64,000 nucleotides of DNA from the NCBI RefSeq assembly GCF_006715165.1, contig NZ_VFMS01000001.1, forward strand, positions 2,418,001 to 2,482,000, read 5' to 3'. A program made the position numbers and the translations under genes. How positions within the stretch are numbered: position 1 is the stretch's first letter; every line of letters begins with the position of its first letter. This stretch comes from Arthrobacter sp. SLBN-122 (GTDB lineage: Bacteria > Actinomycetota > Actinomycetes > Actinomycetales > Micrococcaceae). The notes beneath the pieces are model-generated. The model made no database searches. It was given only the letters and a program-made list of their open reading frames with translations, and was not told where the DNA came from. Positions 48,373 to 57,481 of this stretch are shown here, in pieces.

Positions 48373-51261
48373 ATGGAGCAGCCAGGGTTGCGGACAGCCG
48401 CCACCGGCACGGATGCCGGGCTGGTCCTGGATCTGCGCCGGCTCAATGCCGGAATGCTGGCTCTCGCGGGCGCCAAGGCGGCCAACCTCGGAGAGCTGTT
48501 GTCCGCCGGATTGCCGGTCCCGGAGGGTTTCTGCCTCACCACTGACGCATACCGGCAGGCAGTCGGGGTCGCCGGTTCCCTGCCACCCGCGCTGGCCGCG
48601 GTTTACGCGGCCTTGTCGGACCCGGCGCCGGCCGCTCGACGGGACGCAGCGCAGACGGGCGCTGCCGAACCGCCCGACATAGCCGGGCTGGCTGGAGCGG
48701 CACGTGCCGCTATCCGGGCAATTCCTCTTCCACCGGCAGTTTCGCGGGCAGTGGAAGAGGCCTACGCAGCCCTCGGCCCGGATGTACCGGTGGCGGTCAG
48801 GTCATCGGCCACGGCAGAAGACCTGCCATTCGCCAGCTTCGCCGGGCAGCAGGACACCTACCTCAACGTCATCGGAGTGCCCGCCCTGCTTGAAGCCGTC
48901 CGTGATTGCTGGGCGTCGCTGTGGACGGACCGGGCAACCGCCTACCGGGCAAGCCTTGGCATCGATCCGGCAGGCGTGGCGCTCGCGGTGGTGGTCCAGC
49001 GGATGGTGGACGCTGACGCCGCCGGCGTCATGTTCACGGCGAACCCCCTGACCGGCCGCAGGCGGCAGGTTGTCATCGACGCCAGTCCCGGGCTGGGTGA
49101 GGCCGTTGTCTCAGGTGCCGTCAATCCGGACCACTTCGTGGTGGACGCACTGAGCGGCAAGGTCCTGGAGCGGAAGCTGGGCGATAAGGGCGTGCAGGTG
49201 CGGCCCCTGCCCAGCGGTGGGACGCAGACCCGAAATGTTTCCGCGGCCGGCAGCACTGCCTGCCTGACGGACCGGCAAATCGCAGGGCTGGCACGCCTCG
49301 GCCTGCAGGCCGAGGACCATTTCGGGGCCCCGCAGGACACGGAGTGGGCCATCGACCGTTCCGGGTGCCTGTGGCTCACGCAGTCCAGGCCGATCACCAC
49401 GTTGTACCCAGTCCCGAAGAGCAACGGCGCCGCCGGCAGGACCCCGGAGGGCCGGTCCGCCACCCGGGGGACCAGGGCCTATCTCTGCTTCAGCCTGGCC
49501 CAGGGGCTTACCCGGCCGCTTACGCCCATGGGCCTTGCAGCGCTTCGCCTCATCGCCTCCTCCACCGCCACAGCTGCCGGCTTCCCCGTTCCTGATCCCC
49601 GGGGCGGGCCATCCCCCTACGCGGAAGCCGGGCAGCGGATCTACATCGACTTCACCACTCCCATCCGCAGCACCGTGGGCCGCCGCCTCGTTCCCCGGGT
49701 TTTCGACATCATGGAGGCCCGGACCGCAACGGTCATGCGGCAACTGTTCGAAGACCCCGCCTTTTCGGTGACCAGGAAGACGCCCTTCGGGCTGCTGCGG
49801 CACGTTGCCCCGGCAGCCGCCCGCGCCAAGGTTCCCGCCGCATTCCTTCGGGCGCTCTTCCGGCCAGCGGCAGCCCTCCGGCGGCTGGACCGCTTCACGC
49901 AGGACTTCGAGGCCTCGCTGCGTTCCGGTGACGTTCAGGGAGCGGTGGCACGCCTTGACCACGCCGAGTTCCTCCTGGGGCAGCGCCTGTTTCCGATCGT
50001 TCCGGCCATTCTTCCCCTCCCTGCCGTGGGTTTTGCGATGCTGGGCATTGCGGGAAAGCTCCTGGGCGGAAATGCCTGGGAAGAACTGCAGCCCGTGATC
50101 CGTGGCCTGCCCAACAACGTCACCACTGAAATGGACCTGGAACTGTGGCATCTTGCCAAGGAAATCCGGGAAGACCGTGAATCACGCACCGCGCTGATAA
50201 TGGGTGACCCCAGTGTCCTGGCCGCCGCGTTCCAGGGCGGGCAACTGCCGGCACGCCTCGAAGCGGGCCTGGCCCGGTTCCTGGACAGGTACGGCCACCG
50301 GGCAGTGGGCGAAATAGACGTCGGCCTGCCGCGGTGGTCGGAGGAACCGGCGCACATCCTGGGGATCCTTGCCAACTACCTTCGGCTGGAGGACCCGGTC
50401 CTGGCACCCGATGCCCAGTTCAGCAAGGCCATCGAAGATGCGGAAGCGCAGGTGGACAGGCTCGTTGCCCGCGCCGCCGCCCGTGGCTGGATCAGGGGAA
50501 GGCTGGTGCGTGCCGCACTGCAACGGGCACGGCTGTTCGCCGGCCTGCGCGAGCTGCCAAAATACGAGCTGGTTGCGGGCCTTGCGGAAGTCCGCCGGCA
50601 GCTGCTGGTAGTGGGCAGTGAGCTGGCGCAGGCGGGCGCCATCGAACGGCAGGACGACGTGTTCTTCCTGGACTTCATTGAAGCCAGGCAGGCATTATCC
50701 GGGACCGCAATGTCCGGGCCCTCCACGGCCAGCGGAGCGCCCAGCCGGGACCTCCGGGCGCTCGTGGCCGGCCGCCGCCAGGATTATGCCCAGGAGCTCA
50801 GGCGCCGGCACATTCCCCGGGTGCTGCTCTCGGATGGGACCGAACCCGAAGCGGTGCGGTCCGGCGTCGGGATGTCAGCTGAAGGCACGCTCACCGGCAG
50901 CCCTGCCTCGGCGGGAACCGTGACTGCTGCGGCACGCGTCATCCTGGATCCCGTCGGAGCCCGCCTTGAGCCGGGCGAAATCCTGGTTGCCCCGTCAACA
51001 GACCCCGGCTGGACTCCGCTGTTCCTGACTGCGGGAGGCCTGGTGATGGAGATGGGCGGAGCCAATTCACACGGCGCCGTGGTTGCCAGGGAATACGGCA
51101 TCCCTGCGGTAGTCGGGGTTGCAGACGCCACCGGCTTGATCAGCACCGGCCAAAAAATAACGGTCGACGGCGGTGCGGGCACCGTGGTGCCGGAGCAACC
51201 AGGGCCCGCGGTGCAGGACGGGGACGCTGCGGATGGCCCCTATCCACCTGCACCGGCGTAG
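48373..51261 (+). CDS. Rifampicin-phosphotransferase-like PEP/pyruvate-dikinase-type enzyme
   Basis: A 962-residue three-part enzyme. An ATP-grasp half (residues ~20-345) has GAKAANLGELLSAGLPVP, VRSSATAEDLPFASFAGQQD, VMFTANPLTGRRR and LTQSRPITTLYP. A long middle helical domain (~370-830) sits where rifampicin phosphotransferase binds its drug. A C-terminal swivelling phosphohistidine domain has STDPGWTPLF and GGANSHGAVVAREYGIPAVV (His900). The layout matches rifampicin phosphotransferases (ATP to AMP with transfer of one phosphate to the acceptor), though ~100 residues longer. The real substrate is unknown. It lies between Usp and LolA-like genes. The start lacks a strong binding site. Confidence 0.84.
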   Translation: MEQPGLRTAATGTDAGLVLDLRRLNAGMLALAGAKAANLGELLSAGLPVPEGFCLTTDAYRQAVGVAGSLPPALAAVYAALSDPAPAARRDAAQTGAAEPPDIAGLAGAARAAIRAIPLPPAVSRAVEEAYAALGPDVPVAVRSSATAEDLPFASFAGQQDTYLNVIGVPALLEAVRDCWASLWTDRATAYRASLGIDPAGVALAVVVQRMVDADAAGVMFTANPLTGRRRQVVIDASPGLGEAVVSGAVNPDHFVVDALSGKVLERKLGDKGVQVRPLPSGGTQTRNVSAAGSTACLTDRQIAGLARLGLQAEDHFGAPQDTEWAIDRSGCLWLTQSRPITTLYPVPKSNGAAGRTPEGRSATRGTRAYLCFSLAQGLTRPLTPMGLAALRLIASSTATAAGFPVPDPRGGPSPYAEAGQRIYIDFTTPIRSTVGRRLVPRVFDIMEARTATVMRQLFEDPAFSVTRKTPFGLLRHVAPAAARAKVPAAFLRALFRPAAALRRLDRFTQDFEASLRSGDVQGAVARLDHAEFLLGQRLFPIVPAILPLPAVGFAMLGIAGKLLGGNAWEELQPVIRGLPNNVTTEMDLELWHLAKEIREDRESRTALIMGDPSVLAAAFQGGQLPARLEAGLARFLDRYGHRAVGEIDVGLPRWSEEPAHILGILANYLRLEDPVLAPDAQFSKAIEDAEAQVDRLVARAAARGWIRGRLVRAALQRARLFAGLRELPKYELVAGLAEVRRQLLVVGSELAQAGAIERQDDVFFLDFIEARQALSGTAMSGPSTASGAPSRDLRALVAGRRQDYAQELRRRHIPRVLLSDGTEPEAVRSGVGMSAEGTLTGSPASAGTVTAAARVILDPVGARLEPGEILVAPSTDPGWTPLFLTAGGLVMEMGGANSHGAVVAREYGIPAVVGVADATGLISTGQKITVDGGAGTVVPEQPGPAVQDGDAADGPYPPAPA

Positions 51262-51270
51262 TCTTTACCT

Positions 51271-52452
51271 ATGGGCTCCAACACGCTGGATTCCAGCGGA
51301 CGATCGCAGGAAGAACGGTCATGGCGGAACGGCACGGACGGCCGCCGGGTGTGGCTGCGGTGGTTGCCCGCCGTCGCGGCCCCGCTGGTGATCGCTGCCG
51401 GCGCCCTGGCTGGCTCCCTTCCGGCCGGTGCCAGCAACCCGCTCCCGGCCAAGACGCCCGCGCAGGTCCTGGAACTGGCGGCAAGCCACCAGGTGCACTC
51501 GTTCTCCGGGACGGTGGAACAGTCCGCTGAGCTGGGACTTCCAGAGCTGCCGGCAACCGGCAAGCCATCCGCTCCTGCCGCTGCCGGGAGCGCCGCCTCC
51601 GTCATTGAGCTGCTGTCAGGCAAGCACACTGCGCGCGTCTACCTTGACGGCAAGGACAATGCCCGCGTGCAGGTGATGGACCAATTGGCTGAACGGGACG
51701 TAGTCCGCCACGGCAGCGACGTCTGGTTGTATTCGTCCAAAGACAACACGGCCGCCCATTTGACCCTGCCGGAGCATGCCAAGGACCCGTCGCGTTCCGA
51801 CGCGCACCAGATGGCGGGCGGAATGCCCACGCCGGCAGAACTGGCGCAAAAATTCCTTGCCAAGGTTGACCCCACCACGGCCGTTTCGGTGGGACCGGAC
51901 GTTTCCGTTGCCGGACGCGCCGCCTACAACCTGCTGATTGAACCGCGTACTGACGCCACCCTGGTAGGCAAGGTGGCCATCGCCGTCGATGGTCAAAACG
52001 GGATGCCGCTATCCGTCCAGGTGACCGCACGCGGGGCGGACACTCCCGCGTTCCGCTCAGGTTTCACCAGCCTCTCGCTGGACGCCCCGGATCAGTCCGT
52101 GTTCAACTTTGCCCCGCCCCCGGGCAGCACGGTCAAGGAACTTCCCGTTCTGGACAAGTCCCGTGACGCCCCGGATATGCACAGTCCGGGCGGCATGCAT
52201 CCAGACGCCAGGAAGGACGTTTCCGTGACCGGTACCGGCTGGGAGACCGTGCTGGGCACAGCCCGTGGGTCCGCTGCGGCAGCGGAATCGTTGCTGCAGG
52301 ACCCGCTGCTGTCCCAGGCCGCCGTCGCCGTCCCCGGCGGCCGGCTGCTCTCCACCGCCCTGCTCAACGTCCTGGTCACGAACGACGGACGGATCTTCGC
52401 CGGAATGGTGCCGCCGGAGAGGCTGCAGGCCGCAGCAGCAGCGGCCCAATAA
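51271..52452 (+). CDS. Secreted LolA-like / DUF2092-type protein
   Basis: A 393-residue protein with a signal-anchor (WLPAVAAPLVIAAGALAGSL, residues ~31-50). It carries a large beta-rich domain like the LolA/LppX fold: VHSFSGTVEQSAELGLPELP, then ELLSGKHTARVYLDGKDNAR, then LYSSKDNTAAHLTLPEHA and VSVAGRAAYNLLIEPRTDAT. A Gly/Ala-rich tail follows. Such proteins carry or sense lipids at the outer face of the membrane. It precedes an ABC ATPase and permease with no gap, suggesting a combined export/carrier system. It begins 10 bases past the previous gene. Confidence 0.78.
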   Translation: MGSNTLDSSGRSQEERSWRNGTDGRRVWLRWLPAVAAPLVIAAGALAGSLPAGASNPLPAKTPAQVLELAASHQVHSFSGTVEQSAELGLPELPATGKPSAPAAAGSAASVIELLSGKHTARVYLDGKDNARVQVMDQLAERDVVRHGSDVWLYSSKDNTAAHLTLPEHAKDPSRSDAHQMAGGMPTPAELAQKFLAKVDPTTAVSVGPDVSVAGRAAYNLLIEPRTDATLVGKVAIAVDGQNGMPLSVQVTARGADTPAFRSGFTSLSLDAPDQSVFNFAPPPGSTVKELPVLDKSRDAPDMHSPGGMHPDARKDVSVTGTGWETVLGTARGSAAAAESLLQDPLLSQAAVAVPGGRLLSTALLNVLVTNDGRIFAGMVPPERLQAAAAAAQ

Positions 52453-53487
52453 GTGTTGGACGGACGGGGGAGCGTTGCCGGGACGGGGGCCGGCCCGGTG
52501 AACGCCGGCCTGGCTATCGAGACCCGCGGGCTCAGCAAGCACTTTGGCAGGCAGGCCGCCGTCGACCGTGTGGACCTTGCCGTCCCGCATGGTACTGTCT
52601 TCGGCTTCCTGGGGCCCAATGGCTCCGGCAAGACCACCACCATCCGCATGCTGCTCGGCCTGGCTGCCGCGTCCGAGGGAACGGTGAACCTGCTCGGACA
52701 GGAGATGCCCGGCAAGCTCCATGACGTGCTTCCGCGCGTGGGCGCGCTGGTGGAAGGCCCCGCGTTCTACCCCTTTCTGTCCGGCGCCGCCAACCTGCAC
52801 CGGCTCGACGCCGCAAGCCCGCACACCATCCCCGGCACACGCAGGAGGCGGGTGCAGCAGGCGCTGGAGCGGGTGGGCCTGGAGCACGCGGCCGGGAAGC
52901 GGGTGCACGCATACTCCCTTGGAATGAAGCAGCGGCTGGGCATTGCCAATGCGTTGCTCTCGCCACGGGACCTGCTGGTCCTGGATGAGCCCACCAACGG
53001 GCTGGATCCGCAAGGCACCCGGGAAGTCCGCAACCTGGTGCGATCGCTGGCGCATGAAGGCACCACTGTCTTTGTGTCCAGCCACCTGCTGGCCGAAGTG
53101 GACCAGATGTGCACCCACGCTGCCGTCATGAGCGCCGGAAAGCTCGTGGCGCAGGGGCCCCTTGCCGAGCTGCGGCAGGCCGGGAGCACCCGGCTCCGGC
53201 TGGTGACGCCAGACGCCGGCGCAGCCCGCCAGGTTCTGGCGCGGCTGGGGATCGTACCGGAACCTGCCCAGGCTGAACCCGGGCAGGGTGAACCGGCGCA
53301 GCCGGGGGGCGGGACAGTCCTGGCGGCGCTGCCAATTGGCGCCCAGTCCCCGGCAGTGCTTCCCGAGGACGTCGTGGCGCACCTGGTCAAGGCCGGCGTC
53401 CGCGTCCGGGGATTCGCCGTCGAGCGTGAAAGCCTTGAGGACCGCTTTGTTGCCCTGACGGGGGAAGGATTCGACGTTGCCCAGTAG
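52453..53487 (+). CDS. ABC transporter ATP-binding protein
   Basis: A 344-residue ATPase: Walker A GPNGSGKTT (~residue 55), Q-loop region, signature YSLGMKQRLGIANALL, Walker B LLVLDEPTNGLDP and the switch His in VSSHLL. The C-terminal ~100 residues are a variable extension (EPAQAEPGQGEPAQPGGG) typical of actinobacterial multidrug/antibiotic-type exporters. The GTG at 52453 directly follows the previous stop, but an in-frame GTG at 52498 fits the family N-terminus better; the choice is open. Confidence 0.88.
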   Translation: MLDGRGSVAGTGAGPVNAGLAIETRGLSKHFGRQAAVDRVDLAVPHGTVFGFLGPNGSGKTTTIRMLLGLAAASEGTVNLLGQEMPGKLHDVLPRVGALVEGPAFYPFLSGAANLHRLDAASPHTIPGTRRRRVQQALERVGLEHAAGKRVHAYSLGMKQRLGIANALLSPRDLLVLDEPTNGLDPQGTREVRNLVRSLAHEGTTVFVSSHLLAEVDQMCTHAAVMSAGKLVAQGPLAELRQAGSTRLRLVTPDAGAARQVLARLGIVPEPAQAEPGQGEPAQPGGGTVLAALPIGAQSPAVLPEDVVAHLVKAGVRVRGFAVERESLEDRFVALTGEGFDVAQ

Positions 53488-54361
53488 TGTGCCCGCGAAT
53501 ATTCCGAAGGCTGCCGGAACTGCCCTTCCGGCCGCGACGCCACGCAGCTCGGGATTGTCCCTCCTGGCGTCCGAACTCAAGGTCCTGTTCGGCCGGCGGC
53601 GGACGTGGGCGCTGCTCCTGGCGCTCGCCGCCATCCCGGTCCTGATTGCCGTTGCAGTGAAGGTATCGTCCGCGGTCCCGCCCGGAAGGGGCCCAGCCTT
53701 CCTTGACCGGATCACCCAGAACGGCCTGTTCGTGGCCTTTACCGCCATGCTGGTCTCCGTGCCGCTGTTCATGCCGCTCACCATAGGTGTGGTTGCGGGG
53801 GACACGATCGCCGGGGAGGCAAGCCTGGGCACCCTGCGGTACCTGCTGGTGGCGCCGGCCGGACGGGTCCGGCTCCTCCTGGTCAAGTACGCGGGCGCGC
53901 TGGCCTTCTGCATCGCCGCTCCGTTGACCGTTGGCCTCGCGGGCGCCGCCATTGGCGCGGCCCTTTTCCCGGTGGGTCCCGTGACGCTGCTCTCCGGCGG
54001 GGTGGTCCAGCCGTCCGAAGCCGCCCTGCGCACAGTGCTGATCGCTGCCTACCTGGCGGTGTCACTCGCCGGGCTTTCGGCCATCGGGCTGTTCCTGTCC
54101 ACCCTCACGGTGGTGCCGGTGGGAGCGATGGCCGCTACGGTGGTGGTTTCGGTGGTGTCCCAGGTCGCGGACCAGCTGCCGCAGCTGGAGTGGCTGCATC
54201 CGTGGCTCTTCAGCCACTACTGGCTTGGTTTTGGCGACATGCTGCGCCAGCCCCTGGTGTGGGATTCCTTCGCCAGCAACGCCCTCCTGCAAACCGGCTA
54301 TGTGGCGGTGTTCGGGGCGCTCGCCTACGGCCGGTTCGTCACCAAGGACATCTTGAGCTGA
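53477..54361 (+). CDS. ABC transporter permease
   Basis: A 294-residue, six-helix ABC-2-type permease with the typical large extracytoplasmic segment after helix 1 (RRRTWALLLALAAIPVLIAV) and GDTIAGEASLGTLRYLLVAPA, the cytoplasmic coupling region. With the preceding ATPase, which it overlaps by 11 bases, it forms an exporter. A TTG at 53477 with GGGGAAGG before it is the likely start; an in-frame GTG 12 bases on is possible. The exported substrate, perhaps a lipid or antibiotic-like compound, is unknown. Confidence 0.87.
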   Translation: MPSSVPANIPKAAGTALPAATPRSSGLSLLASELKVLFGRRRTWALLLALAAIPVLIAVAVKVSSAVPPGRGPAFLDRITQNGLFVAFTAMLVSVPLFMPLTIGVVAGDTIAGEASLGTLRYLLVAPAGRVRLLLVKYAGALAFCIAAPLTVGLAGAAIGAALFPVGPVTLLSGGVVQPSEAALRTVLIAAYLAVSLAGLSAIGLFLSTLTVVPVGAMAATVVVSVVSQVADQLPQLEWLHPWLFSHYWLGFGDMLRQPLVWDSFASNALLQTGYVAVFGALAYGRFVTKDILS

Positions 54362-54427
54362 CGACGGCGGCGCGAACCGTTAGGCCTTTCAGGCAGGACC
54401 TGCAATGGGTAAGGTCAGCCGTGCCGC

Positions 54428-55933
54428 TCAGTAGCGGGCCGCATAGGGGTAGAGGTCCATTCCCACCATGGAGCTGATGGTGGAAACGGTAATGCCCTCC
54501 TGCGGGTTGAGTGCCTGCACTACCTGGCCGTTCCCCAGGTAGATGGCCACGTGGTAGAAATTCGGCGCCGAACCCCACACGAGCAGGTCGCCGCGGCGCG
54601 CCTGCGAAAGGGGGACGTGGACCGGGGCGGCGGCATATTGCTGTGAAGCCGTGCGGGGGAGGTACTTGCCGGCTGCCGCGAACGCGTTCTGCACCAGCCC
54701 GGAGCAGTCAAAGCCGTAAGGGCCGGTACCGCCCCATTGGTAGAAGTACGGGGCCCCCACCTTTCCCAACGCGACGGAGATGGCTGCCTCGTAGGTGCCT
54801 GATCCGGTGGATGGCGCGGGTGCGGGCGCGGGTGCGGGTGCCGGGGCCGGCGCGGGTGCAGGCGCGGGGGCAGGTGCAACCGGCGCTGGAGGAGCCGGTG
54901 CTGCGGGTGCAGGAGCAACGGGCGCCGGAGCAGCCGGTGCGGGTGCAGGGGCAGCTGGTGCCGGCGCGGGGGCAACGGGCGCGGGAACAACGGGTGCAGG
55001 AGCGGCCGGTGCCGTGTCCTGTCCACGGCTGTTCTGGCCCGCTGCCTGGTTCTGCACGGTCTGGTTCTGTGCAGACTGGTTCCGGCTTGCCTGGTCTTGC
55101 GCCGCCTTGTCCTGTGCGGCCTTGTCGGCGGCGGCGGACAGGGCGGCCAGGCGTGCCTCCTCGCGCTGCCTCTCCAGTGCATCAACGCGCGCCGATTCCA
55201 GCGCCACGGTGGTGTTGCGGAGCTGTGCCAGTTGGTCCACCAGGATGGTCCGCTGCGCTTTCGCGTCTGCCACGGCCTTGGCCTGCGCGGCGTTGGCCTG
55301 TTCCGCCTGGGACTTGCGTTGTTCCGCCGTCTTTGCGGCGTCGTCGGCCGCTTTGGTGGCGTCGTCGGCAGCTGCGGTCAGGGAACGGTAAGCGGTGGCC
55401 GCGGTGTCGGCGGCTTCAAAGGCGCGGCTGCGGCTGGCTGAAAGGGCCTCGAGCGTGGCTGCCTGCTGGAGGCTTTCCCCGCCGCTGGCAAGGGTCCCGA
55501 GGGTGGGGTTCAGGCCGCCGTTGCGGTACAGGTCCCCGGCAAGCTGCCCCACCTGCTTCCGCGCCTTGTCCTGCTGTTCACGGGCGGACGAGGCCCTGGC
55601 AGAGGCAACGGATGCCGCTTCCGTCCTTTGCTGCAGCTCAACCAGCGCCTCGCTGTACGAATTATTGGCCTGCATGGCCACGGCGAACGCTGCCTGCTGG
55701 GCGGTGGATGCGTCGGCAAGGATGCGCTCAATCGCAGTGACCTGGTCCGCCGTCGCGGCCTCGCTGGCCTTTGCTGCAGCGATGTCCTCCGGCGAAGGGA
55801 TGTCCGGCGAGGCGGAGACGGCCAGCGGGGCAGATGGCGCCGGTACAGCGGCTGCCGGCGTTGCCACGGATGCAAAAAGGACGACGGCGGCGCACAGCAC
55901 GGCCGTCCTGCGGCCGGATCCGGATAATGCCAT
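54428..55933 (-). CDS. NlpC/P60-family secreted cell-wall endopeptidase
   Basis: A 501-residue secreted peptidoglycan hydrolase. Signal peptide (residues ~1-29, TAVLCAAVVLFASVATPAAA), an Ala/Glu/Gln-rich coiled coil (~45-280), a long Ala-Pro linker (~305-375) and a C-terminal NlpC/P60 domain (~385-501) with catalytic Cys410 (YGFDCSGL), His461 (FYHVAIYLG) and a third polar residue (Asn476). Layout resembles RipA/RipC-type hydrolases with an autoinhibitory coiled coil. It cuts gamma-D-Glu-DAP-type bonds during division or wall remodelling. No activator gene lies beside it. Confidence 0.92.
   Translation of the reverse strand: MALSGSGRRTAVLCAAVVLFASVATPAAAVPAPSAPLAVSASPDIPSPEDIAAAKASEAATADQVTAIERILADASTAQQAAFAVAMQANNSYSEALVELQQRTEAASVASARASSAREQQDKARKQVGQLAGDLYRNGGLNPTLGTLASGGESLQQAATLEALSASRSRAFEAADTAATAYRSLTAAADDATKAADDAAKTAEQRKSQAEQANAAQAKAVADAKAQRTILVDQLAQLRNTTVALESARVDALERQREEARLAALSAAADKAAQDKAAQDQASRNQSAQNQTVQNQAAGQNSRGQDTAPAAPAPVVPAPVAPAPAPAAPAPAPAAPAPVAPAPAAPAPPAPVAPAPAPAPAPAPAPAPAPAPAPSTGSGTYEAAISVALGKVGAPYFYQWGGTGPYGFDCSGLVQNAFAAAGKYLPRTASQQYAAAPVHVPLSQARRGDLLVWGSAPNFYHVAIYLGNGQVVQALNPQEGITVSTISSMVGMDLYPYAARY
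54813..55020 (-). repeat. Ala-Pro-coding low-complexity repeat
   Basis: About 200 bases of near-repetitive GC-rich triplets encode the (AP)n/(APAP) linker of the NlpC/P60 protein. Slippage-prone and probably variable in length between strains. Confidence 0.8.
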
Positions 55934-56114
55934 CTGCAGAGACCTCGCAACGGTAAGGCCGGGAGTGAGTTTCTGGATGCGGCATGACGATGCCCCTCAG
56001 CTGCTCCCCAGCAGTCCGAGGTTACGTGACCATCTGCACATTAGCAACAGCAGTCACATCAATAACATAAACCACAACAGTGTCATTAGGAGGAGGCCCG
56101 AGGGTGTGTCATGG

Positions 56115-57032
56115 TCAGGCGTGCTGGTGTGCCTCATGCTCGGAGTGGCTGGCAGGTTCAAGCTGGAAGGTGCAGTGGTCGGTATCGAAATGGGAGCCCA
56201 GGCAGGTGATGAGCTTGTCCAGCAGCTGGTCGGCACCCCGTGCGTTAAGCACTCCGTCCTCCACCACAACGTGGGCCGAGAACACGGGGACGCCGGAGGT
56301 GATGGTCCAGATATGGATGTCATGCACGTCCGTGACGCCGGGAACTGACAGGATGTGTTCGCGGATCATCTGAACCTCCACGCCTTTGGGGCTGGCTTCC
56401 AGCAGCACATCAACTACATCGCGCAGCAGGCTCCAGGCCCGCGGCAGGATCATCAGGGCGATCAGGACGGAGGCAATGGTGTCCGCTGCCTGGAACCCAG
56501 TCAGCATGATCACTGCCGCCGCGATGATGACGGCCACCGAACCGAGGAGGTCGCCCAGTACCTCCAGGTAGGCACCGCGCACATTCAGGCTCTCATCCTG
56601 TGCCGTGCGCAGGATGACGAGCGACACCAAGTTGGCCACGGCGCCCAGGATGGCGGCAAAAAGCATGATGTCCGTCTGCACTTCCGGCGGTGCACCGAAC
56701 CGGCGGACCGCTTCGGTGAAGATGACCACGGAGATCACGATCAGGATCAGTGCATTGGCCAGGGCCGCGAGGACCTCCGCGCGCTGGTAGCCGTACGTCC
56801 GCTGGGCGCTTGCCGGGCGGCCCGCAATCCAGGAGGCGAGGAGGGCGATGGTGACACCTGCCGCGTCCGACAGCATATGTCCTGCGTCTGCGAGCAGCGA
56901 GAGTGATCCGGACAGTACAGCCCCGATGATCTGGATGACCACCACGCCAAGCGTGATCCCCAAGACGGCCACGAGGCGTTTCCGGTGCCGCCCGGTGGCG
57001 GTTCCGTGGCTGTGGCTGTGGTCATGTCCCAT
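56115..57032 (-). CDS. Cation diffusion facilitator (zinc exporter)
   Basis: A 305-residue CDF-family exporter. It begins with a His-rich tail (GHDHSHSHG), has six helices (first about 20-45), the transport-site HMLSDAAG and EVLGDLLGS motifs (the H-x3-D pairs), a cytoplasmic domain with TDVHDIHIWTITSG, and a His-rich C-terminus (SEHEAHQHA). It exports Zn2+ or related divalent ions. The ATG at 57032 is preferred because it starts the His-rich segment; the upstream extension runs through the neighbouring gene. Gap to the next upstream gene is 10 bases. Confidence 0.93.
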   Translation of the reverse strand: MGHDHSHSHGTATGRHRKRLVAVLGITLGVVVIQIIGAVLSGSLSLLADAGHMLSDAAGVTIALLASWIAGRPASAQRTYGYQRAEVLAALANALILIVISVVIFTEAVRRFGAPPEVQTDIMLFAAILGAVANLVSLVILRTAQDESLNVRGAYLEVLGDLLGSVAVIIAAAVIMLTGFQAADTIASVLIALMILPRAWSLLRDVVDVLLEASPKGVEVQMIREHILSVPGVTDVHDIHIWTITSGVPVFSAHVVVEDGVLNARGADQLLDKLITCLGSHFDTDHCTFQLEPASHSEHEAHQHA

Positions 57033-57042
57033 GCCTACAAGG

Positions 57043-57471
57043 CTAGCCCCAGCCCAGCTCGTGCAGCCGGTCATCCGAGATGCCGAAGTGGTGGGCGATC
57101 TCGTGCACCACGGTGACGGCCACCTCATGGACCACGTCGTCCCTGGATTCGCAGACCCCAAGGATCGGTTCGCGGAAGATTGTTATCCGGTCCGGCAGGG
57201 AACCGGCCTCCCACCAGGAATCACGTTCCGTCAGCGGGACTCCTTCGTACAGTCCCAGCAGCACCGTGTCCGGGTCTTCGCCCGGGCCCGGCACGTAGTC
57301 GTCGTCGATGAACACGGCCACATTGTCCATGGCCCGTGCCAGTCGGTCCGGAATGCTGTTGAGGGCATCCTGGACGGCGGCCTCGAACTCGTCAGGCGAC
57401 ATGGTGAACCCGGATGGCTCACCCGGACCGGAGGGCAGAATCGGAAGCCCCGGCGGAAGGCTGGCTGGCAT
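57043..57471 (-). CDS. Minimal-metallopeptidase (zincin) family protein
   Basis: A 142-residue compact zincin with HEIAHHFGI (residues ~123-131; His-Glu-x-x-His). The C-terminal GISDDRLHELGW supplies the third-ligand Asp. The N-terminus (PDEFEAAVQDALNSIPDRLA) is typical of the DUF1025/metallopeptidase family. Two starts are possible, ATG 57471 or 57402, and neither has a clear site. Partner genes: EamA exporter 10 bases upstream and CDF 10 bases downstream, so one operon. The substrate is unknown. Confidence 0.85.
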   Translation of the reverse strand: MPASLPPGLPILPSGPGEPSGFTMSPDEFEAAVQDALNSIPDRLARAMDNVAVFIDDDYVPGPGEDPDTVLLGLYEGVPLTERDSWWEAGSLPDRITIFREPILGVCESRDDVVHEVAVTVVHEIAHHFGISDDRLHELGWG

Positions 57472-57481
57472 ACACCCGACT

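Noticed and set aside
55934..56114. Cyclic-di-AMP (ydaO) riboswitch before the NlpC/P60 gene
   Set aside because: Such riboswitches often precede wall-hydrolase genes, but the conserved paired blocks could not be recognised in the 181-base leader.
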